From Bacillota bacterium (GTDB lineage Bacteria > Bacillota > Clostridia > Christensenellales > Aristaeellaceae), in contig JAEVYX010000001.1 of assembly GCA_023392515.1 (NCBI GenBank), positions 1 to 15,313 of the forward strand: a DNA stretch of 15,313 bases, given 5' to 3'. The notes beneath the pieces were generated by a model. That model did not search any database. It was not told the origin of the DNA and was given only the letters and a program-made list of their open reading frames with translations. Positions 7,061 to 12,695 of the stretch are shown piece after piece. The first letter of the stretch is position 1. Every line of letters starts with the position of its first letter. A program made the position numbers and the translations under genes.

Positions 7061-8263
7061 TCAGGCCTTTTCGATTTCCCGCAGCCGCCTGAGAAGCGCT
7101 GCCATGGTGCCGCTTTCAATGGCGGAGGCGATGAGGCCGTCGCAATACCGCTCCTGGCGGATGATATAGGTCAAAATGGCACGGACAAGCCTTCTGTCCG
7201 CATCCGGAATGGCTTTTTGAAAGCTGCCGGTGTCTGCGTGCACGCCGTAGCGGTTGAGCGTTTCCAAATAGTCCGGGGTGAGGATGCCCCGTTCGTCACA
7301 GGTTTTGATAAACTCGTTCACCGTATCGCTGTAGACGGGAACCTGCAGCTGATGCGTGCCGCCGCTGACGGAAAAGGTGGGCCGCGCCTCAAAATAGGGC
7401 AGGAAGGGGAATAACGCGTCATATTTGGAAGGGGCAGCAGCGGTTGCCTTTTTGTTTTCGGCCCGCTTCTTTTGCACGAAGGCGTGCCAGCACATGGCGA
7501 ACACGTTCAGCCGCTGATCCAGTATGGAAAGTGCCTTTTCCTTGAGCTGGATGGGGATGCCGTAAAAGCCCTCGGCAATGCTGCCGGTGATGGCGGCCAG
7601 GGTATCGCTGTCGCCGCCCAGGGAAACCGCCTTGCGCAGCGCATCTTCAAAGCTTTCGCTTTCCAAAAAGGCGGTAATGGCCTCCGGCACGGTTTCCTGG
7701 CAGCTTTCCACATGGTGATAATCCGGGCGGATTTCATCCAATGTACGGCTCAAATTATATCCGTACCGGGCTTTCATGTACTGCCGGATCTCATCCTTTG
7801 TTTTCCCTGTCCGGGCCAGGAAAATGGCGGCGGCGGTGGCCTTCGCCCCCTTGATGCCCTCCGGATGGTTGTGGGTGACCCGGGCGGTAAGCTCCGCATA
7901 GTCCTCCACCTCCGAAAGGCTGTCAAACAGCCAGGCCGCGGCGGACACCCGCATGGCGGAGCCGTTGCCGTAGCTGTAATAGGGCTGGGGATCGCTGTCC
8001 GAAAGCCAATAGGCAAACCGCACGCCATAGCCCGCGTTTGGGTACAATTTCCCATATTTGCGCATGGCGGCAATGATTTCGTGTTCGGTGCGCGCGCTGT
8101 CGCCGTATCCGGTTAAAAGGCCCTCGGCAACGGCAATGGTCATAACCGTATCATCCGTAAAATGGGACCGTTCGCTGAATAAAGGAAAGTCTGTGGTTTT
8201 GATATTGTTCTCGTCAAATTCGTATGCGCTGCCCACGATATCGCCCAGAATGGCACCCAGCAT
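7061..8263 (-). CDS. ADP-ribosylglycohydrolase fused to a DUF6508-like domain
   Basis: A 400-residue protein. Residues 1 to about 265 are an ADP-ribosylglycohydrolase (ARH/DraG) domain: MLGAILGDIVGSAYEF, then FTDDTVMT, and near the end SLGGDSDTLAAITGSIAE. These acidic clusters hold the two metal ions that position ADP-ribose in the family, and all look intact. The enzyme should release ADP-ribose from modified proteins, nucleic acids or small molecules. After an Ala/Lys linker, residues about 285-398 resemble DUF6508, ending YIIRQERYCDGLIASAIESG and a LLRRLREIE helix; its function is unknown. I chose ATG at 8263, preceded by GGGGAGGG, not the 123-base longer open frame. It is the first gene of a pair with GH43. 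Confidence 0.88.
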   Translation of the reverse strand: MLGAILGDIVGSAYEFDENNIKTTDFPLFSERSHFTDDTVMTIAVAEGLLTGYGDSARTEHEIIAAMRKYGKLYPNAGYGVRFAYWLSDSDPQPYYSYGNGSAMRVSAAAWLFDSLSEVEDYAELTARVTHNHPEGIKGAKATAAAIFLARTGKTKDEIRQYMKARYGYNLSRTLDEIRPDYHHVESCQETVPEAITAFLESESFEDALRKAVSLGGDSDTLAAITGSIAEGFYGIPIQLKEKALSILDQRLNVFAMCWHAFVQKKRAENKKATAAAPSKYDALFPFLPYFEARPTFSVSGGTHQLQVPVYSDTVNEFIKTCDERGILTPDYLETLNRYGVHADTGSFQKAIPDADRRLVRAILTYIIRQERYCDGLIASAIESGTMAALLRRLREIEKA

Positions 8264-8550
8264 TGGATTCCCTCCCCTGACCGGTGGAATGGCTGCTATC
8301 ATTTTACAGGAGAATGACAAAAATGAACAGAACCAATGTGCGTAAATAATGAATATGGTTCCGTTTATGCCTTTCTTCCGGCGCAAATACGCAACATTCC
8401 CCTTATCACTAGATATTTCGGCAGGAATTCAAATCTTTTCTCTATTTTACAGATTATATGGTATAATTTTGTGAAGCATAGGAGCGATCGCTTTTTTGTC
8501 AACTTATTTTCGTATGAATACAAATATTTTTCTCAATATGAAAAAGAACT
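8264..8550. other. AT-rich intergenic region between divergent ARH and abiE genes
   Basis: No gene is supported here. The left part is the leader of the ARH gene. The right part is markedly more AT-rich than its surroundings. TATAAT-like hexamers occur on both strands at 8453-8458 (minus) and 8462-8467 (plus), but neither has a good -35 at normal spacing. A 10-bp palindrome AGCGATCGCT lies at 8483-8492. Confidence 0.5.
8475..8502 (-). promoter_or_regulatory. Possible promoter of the ARH-GH43 pair
   Basis: On the minus strand TTGACA (8502-8497) is followed after 16 bases by TATGCT (8480-8475, four of six). The spacer holds the palindrome AGCGATCGCT, a place where a repressor could block both boxes. 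It would give a leader of about 200 bases, which is long, so other start points nearer the gene remain possible. Confidence 0.35.
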
Positions 8551-8605
8551 CACACTTTACTTTCATATCGAAATGATATATAATATCGATATGAAAGTAA
8601 ATGTG
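8551..8605. promoter_or_regulatory. Inverted-repeat operator of the abiE operon
   Basis: The arms TTACTTTCATATCGA (8557-8571) and TCGATATGAAAGTAA (8586-8600) are perfectly complementary over 15 bp. With one extra base the similarity extends outward to CACAC and ATGTG, about 20 bp per arm. The 14-base centre carries the -10 box. AbiEi antitoxins are known to bind inverted repeats in their own promoter and repress it, so this is the likely site. Confidence 0.7.
8556..8584 (+). promoter_or_regulatory. abiE promoter
   Basis: TTTACT (8556-8561) and a perfect TATAAT (8579-8584) are separated by exactly 17 bases. The -35 box lies in the left arm of the inverted repeat and the start point (about 8591) in the right arm, so a protein bound to both arms would block initiation. 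Confidence 0.7.
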
Positions 8606-8618
8606 CGGGAGGTGACTA

Positions 8619-9212
8619 ATGATGCTCAATGCGACAATTCGGCAAGCCATTCATGAAAACGGCGGTGTGATTACTGCAAGCCAGGTACAGGCGCTTGGCT
8701 TTTCAAAGATGCTGTTGTCAAACTATGTAAAGGCCGGGATGCTGGACCGTGCGGCACATGGCATTTATATGCTTCCCGGCGAAATCGAAGATGATATGTA
8801 CACGCTCATGCTGCGCTCGAAAAAGTTGATCTTCTCCCACGAATCCGCTTTGTTTTTGAATGGGCTTTCCCAGCGTACACCGTTCATCCATTCGGTTACG
8901 ATTCCAAGCAATGCTGCAATTCCCCAGTCAATGAAAGGGGATTGTGTGTTCTACTATGTCAAGCCGGAACTGCATTTAATGGGTATGATTGAAAAGCCGA
9001 CTACTTTTGGACATACCGTGCGCTGTTATAATCCGGAAAGGACGGTTTGTGATCTGCTTCGGAATCGCTCGCGCTGTGATGAAGAAACCGTACTGGGTGC
9101 GCTGAAGCGCTTTGCACAATCAAAAGATAAGAACCTGAATCTTCTGTCTGAATATGCCGCTAAGTTGAGCGTAACCGCCGCACTGAAAAAATACATGGAG
9201 GTTCTGCTATGA
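8619..9212 (+). CDS. abiEi: AbiEi-family antitoxin
   Basis: A 197-residue type IV antitoxin and autorepressor. Residues about 5-60 form a winged helix, with GGVITASQVQALGFSKMLLSNYVKAGMLDRAAHGIYMLPG reading as the recognition helix and wing typical of AbiEi. The rest is the C-terminal domain that includes the SHESAL (about 67-72) and NPERTVCDLL segments of the family. In studied AbiE systems the antitoxin does not bind the toxin directly; it opposes toxicity and represses the operon. GGGAGGTG at 8607-8614 fits tandem ATG codons at 8619 and 8622. Its last four bases overlap the toxin start (ATGA), so the pair is translationally coupled. Confidence 0.88.
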   Translation: MMLNATIRQAIHENGGVITASQVQALGFSKMLLSNYVKAGMLDRAAHGIYMLPGEIEDDMYTLMLRSKKLIFSHESALFLNGLSQRTPFIHSVTIPSNAAIPQSMKGDCVFYYVKPELHLMGMIEKPTTFGHTVRCYNPERTVCDLLRNRSRCDEETVLGALKRFAQSKDKNLNLLSEYAAKLSVTAALKKYMEVLL

Positions 9213-10051
9213 GTTCAAAAGCAATGAGCCTGAAAAGCAGGATCAAGAATTATGCGAAGCAGAACAATATTGCCGCTCAGGTGGTTATGCAAAACTATAT
9301 GTTTGAAAGATTTCTGGCCAGGCTTTCCGCGTCTGCATACAGCCAGAAGTTTGTTATCAAAGGCGGTATGCTGGTGGCTGCCATTGTAGGCCTTGATACG
9401 CGCTCTACGATGGATTTAGACACTACGCTTTGCAACCTTCCGCTGACGGAAGAAAAGGTGACGGAAGTGCTTCAAGAGATTTGCGGCGCTGGGCTTGACG
9501 ATGATGTCGATTTCCGGCTGCTTTCCGTTGACCCTATCCGCAAGGAGGATACATACGGCGGGTATTGTGCCCGAATTGATGCCGTGTATGATACGATCGT
9601 CACGCCGCTTTCTATTGACATATCGACAGGCGACGTCATTACACCGCAAGCAGTCCGTTATGAATTCCGGGGAATTTTTGATGAGAATCTTAGAATCCCG
9701 GTTTGGGGATATAACATCGAGACAGTTCTTGCAGAAAAGGTGGAAACCATCCTGAGCCGCGGGGTTCTCAATACGCGCCCCAGAGACTTCTATGATGCAT
9801 ATATTCTTGCCACGACGCAGCCTTATGAACCTGCGGTTTTCAAGGAAGCCCTTCGGGCCACTGCAGAGCATCGCGGCAGCACGGCAATTTTTGATTTCAT
9901 GGAAAACATACTGAAAACTATTTCTTCAAGCCATGAATTGCAGATGCAGTGGAGCAAATATCAGAAGCGGTTCGTGTACGCCACGGACATTGCTTATAGC
10001 GATATCATGGAGGTTATCAATATACTGCTGTCGAAGAAAACTATATTGTAA
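9209..10051 (+). CDS. abiEii: AbiEii-family nucleotidyltransferase toxin
   Basis: A 280-residue toxin of the DUF1814/AbiEii family, of the DNA polymerase beta-like nucleotidyltransferase fold. Motif I is visible as FVIKGGMLVAAIVGL...RSTMDLD (about 48-71), with G52, G53, D69 and D71. A downstream conserved motif is AEKVETILSRGVLNTRPRDFYDAY (about 175-200), whose K, R and D residues are characteristic. Related enzymes bind GTP or other NTPs, and the MenT relatives modify tRNA acceptor ends, halting translation. AbiE systems act in abortive infection and plasmid or island stabilisation. All key residues look intact, so it is probably active. The start overlaps the antitoxin stop by four bases. 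No terminator is obvious in the 121 bases after it. Confidence 0.88.
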   Translation: MSSKAMSLKSRIKNYAKQNNIAAQVVMQNYMFERFLARLSASAYSQKFVIKGGMLVAAIVGLDTRSTMDLDTTLCNLPLTEEKVTEVLQEICGAGLDDDVDFRLLSVDPIRKEDTYGGYCARIDAVYDTIVTPLSIDISTGDVITPQAVRYEFRGIFDENLRIPVWGYNIETVLAEKVETILSRGVLNTRPRDFYDAYILATTQPYEPAVFKEALRATAEHRGSTAIFDFMENILKTISSSHELQMQWSKYQKRFVYATDIAYSDIMEVINILLSKKTIL

Positions 10052-10172
10052 AGAATGAAAGCTGCCGCACTTTAATGGGGCCGGTGATGCTTTTTCATAA
10101 AACCCGGCGGTTAATCCTTTACGAATCACTCCTGCTGCGATAGATTTCAATAACAAATAGGAGGTGCGTTTC

Positions 10173-10922
10173 ATGGCATCCCAACCGATTTATCAATTGT
10201 ACGCCGAGCTTTGCGACTATCAGCCGAAGATGTGGCGCCGTTTTCAGGTGATGAACAATATCACCATGGCCCGCCTTGGGTACATCGTGATGACCCTGTT
10301 TGAAATGAAGGCAAATCATTTGTTCTGCTTTGATGTGCCTGCGTTTGAAAATTTCAAAATATGCTCGGAAGGCTATCTCGAAAGTGAAGCCAACGCGGCT
10401 GCTGTGAAAATGTATGAGGAAGAGCCGGAAAACGCAAACATCCATATTGAACTATTGTCCGAGGACGGCTTTTCGGAGTATGACGGCGAAGTCATCAATG
10501 CGCTGGATATCAACATAAGAAATGTGCTGGACCATGAAGGGGAGACCATGGTGTTCACCTATGACTATGGCGATAGCTGGCAGGTGCGCCTAACCCTTGA
10601 AGCGATCATCAGGGATAAAGAACTTCCCGGCAAGGAGCTGCCCCGGGTGCTGGCGGGGGAGGGCTTTGGCATTGTGGAGGATTGCGGCGGAATCCCCGGC
10701 CTTTATGACATTGCCAAGGCTTACCGGGAGAAGAAGGGCAAGCAGTACAAGGAATTCTGCGGATGGCTTGGCGTAAAGGATTTGGATTTGTCAGGCTTTG
10801 ATATGGACGATATGAATTTCAGGCTGAAAAAGGTGCCCAGGATTTATGCCGATATCTACGAATATGATTTGGAGCCTACAAAACAGTCCTTGGAGATATT
10901 GGAGAGGGAATATAAAAAGTAG
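10173..10922 (+). CDS. Plasmid pRiA4b ORF-3-like family protein
   Basis: A 249-residue protein of the pRiA4b ORF-3 / IS1096 passenger family (PF07929-like). The N-terminus (YQLYAELCDYQPKMWRRFQV) and the segments VFTYDYGDSWQVRLTLE (about 128-144) and LAGEGFGIVEDCGGIPGLYD are the family signature. The function is unknown. Relatives occur on plasmids and transposons but also as stand-alone chromosomal genes, and no transposase lies here. ATG at 10173 is preferred: AGGAGG (10159-10164) lies eight bases before it. A GTG nine bases upstream overlaps that site. TTTACG (10118-10123) and TAGATT (10141-10146), 17 bases apart, may be its own promoter, so it need not belong to the abiE operon. Confidence 0.82.
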   Translation: MASQPIYQLYAELCDYQPKMWRRFQVMNNITMARLGYIVMTLFEMKANHLFCFDVPAFENFKICSEGYLESEANAAAVKMYEEEPENANIHIELLSEDGFSEYDGEVINALDINIRNVLDHEGETMVFTYDYGDSWQVRLTLEAIIRDKELPGKELPRVLAGEGFGIVEDCGGIPGLYDIAKAYREKKGKQYKEFCGWLGVKDLDLSGFDMDDMNFRLKKVPRIYADIYEYDLEPTKQSLEILEREYKK

Positions 10923-10944
10923 GCGGCGCAGCATAGAGCCGTAT

Positions 10945-10992
10945 AAAACGTCCGGAGCATAGCGCTTTTTCAAGCGCCACCCCGGACGTTTT
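10945..10992. terminator. Bidirectional rho-independent terminator
   Basis: AAAACGTCCGG (10945-10955) pairs with CCGGACGTTTT (10982-10992), and an inner stem GCGCTT/AAGCGC (10962-10967 with 10972-10977) closes the loop. Each strand ends in a T-run, and the site lies between the convergent pRiA4b ORF-3-like and LysM genes, so it should stop transcription from both sides. Confidence 0.8.
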
Positions 10993-11011
10993 CATTGGCC
11001 GCTGTTTTCTA

Positions 11012-12214
11012 TTACGAGATGGGCACACGGTATTCAAATGTATGCCAAATCCCGAAATTATCCTTGACGACCAGACCTCTTAAACCACCGGCTGCGCTTT
11101 CAATATAATAGGCATAGGAGGAGCCTTGGGTAAACGCGCAGGTGTAGTTGCCGGTAAATGTGACGGCTGCGGCGGAAAAACGCAGTTCGGTCATCGTCAC
11201 CAGCGTGGCAACGGTGGTCGCGGTGGAATTGCCATAGGTCGTATCGCTGAAAAGCTGGGCACCGCTTTCTTCTCTTAACAGCGCGATGTTCCGCTCTGCC
11301 GCTGCCAGGTTCTGTTCGCATGTGCAGGCCGGCGGCATGGTGCCGGGGATGCAGATCCGCTGTCCCACACGGAGAGCAGCCGGGTTAAGGCCCGGGTTCG
11401 CATCCAAAATGCTTTGCGTGGTGACGCCAAACCGCTGTGCCAGGCTGAAGATTGAATCACCGGCGACGATGGTATAGGCAAAGGTGTTGGCAGGGCATGG
11501 GGCCGGAGCGGCGGTGGGAATGCATATGATCTGCCCGATTCTGAGACTGGTGGGCGATAGGCCTGGGTTCAGGTCCAGAATACTTTGGGGGGTGACGTTA
11601 TACCGCTGCGCCAGATTGAAAATCGTATCCCCAGCCCTAATGGTGTATGAAAAGGAATTGGTGGGACAGGTGGGCGGTGGGGCGGCGCCTGGGATGCAAA
11701 TGATCTGCCCGACCCGAAGGCTGTTGGGGTCGACGCCCGGGTTCAGGTCCAGAATGCTTTGGGGGGTGACGTTATACCGCTGCGCCAGGCTGAAAAGCGT
11801 ATCCCCGGCCCTGATGGTATATGAAAAGGAATTGGCAGGGCAGGTGGGCGGTGGGGCGGCGCCTGGGATGCAAATGATCTGCCCGACCCGGAGGCTGTTG
11901 GGGTCGACGCTCGGGTTCAAGTCCAGAATGCTTTGGGGGGTGACATTATACCGCTGCGCCAGGCTGAAAATCGTATCCCCAGCCCTGATGGTATAGGAAA
12001 AGGAGTTGGTGGGACAGGTGGGCGGTGGGGCGGCTGGGATGCAAAGGATTTCCCCAATCCTCAGGTTGTTGGGATTAAGGCCGGGGTTTGCGTCCAGTAT
12101 GCTTTGTACGCTTACGCCAAAGCGTGTTGCGATGCTATATAATGTATCTTGCGCCTGGATGGAATAGGCGGTCTGCCCAGTGGGGCAGGTTCTGGTAACA
12201 CCCGGATCGCTCAT
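11012..12214 (-). CDS. Five-LysM-repeat protein, probable spore-coat or cell-wall binding protein
   Basis: A 400-residue protein with no signal peptide. Five LysM modules (roughly residues 16-60, 72-116, 130-174, 188-232 and 245-289) each run from YTI.AGDT to LR(V/I)GQ.ICIP, joined by Pro/Cys linkers such as PPPTCPTN. LysM modules bind N-acetylglucosamine in peptidoglycan. The last 105 residues (about 296-400, with CTCEQN near the start and NFGIWHTFEYRVPIS at the end) are not recognised. Lack of a signal peptide in a multi-LysM protein points to assembly on the forespore from the mother cell, as with SafA-type coat proteins. ATG at 12214 follows AAAGGTGAT; a GTG nine bases upstream is less likely. 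A sigma-K-like promoter lies upstream. Confidence 0.85.
   Translation of the reverse strand: MSDPGVTRTCPTGQTAYSIQAQDTLYSIATRFGVSVQSILDANPGLNPNNLRIGEILCIPAAPPPTCPTNSFSYTIRAGDTIFSLAQRYNVTPQSILDLNPSVDPNSLRVGQIICIPGAAPPPTCPANSFSYTIRAGDTLFSLAQRYNVTPQSILDLNPGVDPNSLRVGQIICIPGAAPPPTCPTNSFSYTIRAGDTIFNLAQRYNVTPQSILDLNPGLSPTSLRIGQIICIPTAAPAPCPANTFAYTIVAGDSIFSLAQRFGVTTQSILDANPGLNPAALRVGQRICIPGTMPPACTCEQNLAAAERNIALLREESGAQLFSDTTYGNSTATTVATLVTMTELRFSAAAVTFTGNYTCAFTQGSSYAYYIESAAGGLRGLVVKDNFGIWHTFEYRVPIS
11486..12004 (-). repeat. Tandem DNA repeat encoding LysM modules 2-4
   Basis: Three consecutive units of 174, 174 and 171 bp, each coding for one LysM module plus its linker. Modules 2 and 3 are nearly identical in sequence, so copy number is likely to change by recombination or slippage. 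Modules 1 and 5 are more diverged. Confidence 0.8.
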
Positions 12215-12251
12215 GCATATCACCTTTCTGTCATGGTTTGGTAGCCTGTAT

Positions 12252-12280
12252 TATGGTATGAGATGAACAGTGAAATCGTT
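12252..12280 (-). promoter_or_regulatory. Sigma-K-like promoter of the LysM gene
   Basis: On the minus strand CATACCATA (12260-12252) matches the sigma-K -10 consensus CATANNNTA in every fixed position. AACG (12280-12277) lies exactly 16 bases upstream and contains the AC of the short -35 element. No sigma-A pair of comparable quality is seen. The motif is short, so chance matching is possible. Confidence 0.45.
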
Positions 12281-12311
12281 CCGGGTGAAAAATAATGAAT
12301 AGTTAAGGGTT

Positions 12312-12474
12312 TCGCGTCTGCGGACGCGACCAAAGGGCTTTCCGGTTGTCCGCAAGCTTAATGGTCGCATTGCTTCGCTACCGCTCGCACTGCTTCCTTT
12401 CGCTTGATTCCTTCACTCCGCCCTCTTCCGCCACAGGCGGGGACGGAGTTTCGTCACCCTTTGGAAACCTTCGG
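12312..12474. repeat. REP-like intergenic hairpin element, long copy with insert
   Basis: Begins with the stem TCGCGTC-TGCG-GACGCGA (12312-12329), continues with GCGACCAAAGGGCTTTCCG as in the copy at 5378-5432, and closes with CCCTTTGGAAACCTTCGG (12457-12474). The pairing arms CCAAAGGG and CCCTTTGG are nine bases apart in the short copy but more than 100 apart here. The insert has its own nested stems: ACTCCG/CGGAGT (12415-12420 with 12444-12449) and CCGCC/GGCGG. It lies in the 481-bp gap between the LysM and terminase genes, where I see no gene. Confidence 0.6.
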
Positions 12475-12504
12475 ACGCCATACTCTTACATGTTTTTGTG
12501 TTGT

Positions 12505-12530
12505 GCGGCTAATTCAGCCGCTTTTCTATT
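12505..12530 (+). terminator. Rho-independent terminator after the long repeat element
   Basis: GCGGCT (12505-12510) pairs with AGCCGC (12516-12521) around a five-base loop, followed by TTTTCTATTT. No plus-strand gene ends just upstream, so it would stop transcripts of the repeat element or read-through antisense to the LysM gene, and may insulate the prophage genes. Confidence 0.5.
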
Positions 12531-12586
12531 TGCGATTGAACAGCATGAATAATTAGAAATGATATAAAAGTTTTTCGGGGATGGGT

Positions 12587-12624
12587 GCGGGAAGGGGCCT
12601 TTTTTCAAAAAGGCCCCTTCCCGC
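12587..12624. repeat. Perfect 18-bp hairpin upstream of the terminase gene
   Basis: GCGGGAAGGGGCCTTTTT (12587-12604) is followed by a two-base loop and its exact complement (12607-12624). Neither strand has a T-run beyond the stem, so it is not a standard terminator. It lies 72 bp before the terminase ATG, in the transcribed leader if the promoter is upstream. Confidence 0.6.
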
Positions 12625-12695
12625 AAAATATCCCTCACACGACCCCGGGAGAAAAAAGGGCTTTCTTTATGCTATCCTCAACCCGGAGGGATGGT

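Noticed and set aside
8483..8497. AGCGATCGCT followed by six T as a plus-strand terminator
   Set aside because: A loopless palindrome leaves at most a three-base-pair stem, too short for termination.
8336..8656. Open frame across the abiE promoter
   Set aside because: It runs through the inverted repeat, -10 and -35 boxes and overlaps the antitoxin in another frame; AT-rich composition explains it.
10173..10922. Insertion sequence carrying the pRiA4b ORF-3-like gene
   Set aside because: No transposase or terminal inverted repeats flank it.
12585..12695. Upstream extension of the terminase frame
   Set aside because: It starts in the 18-bp hairpin and adds 37 residues before the usual N-terminus; the ATG at 12696 has a good ribosome site.
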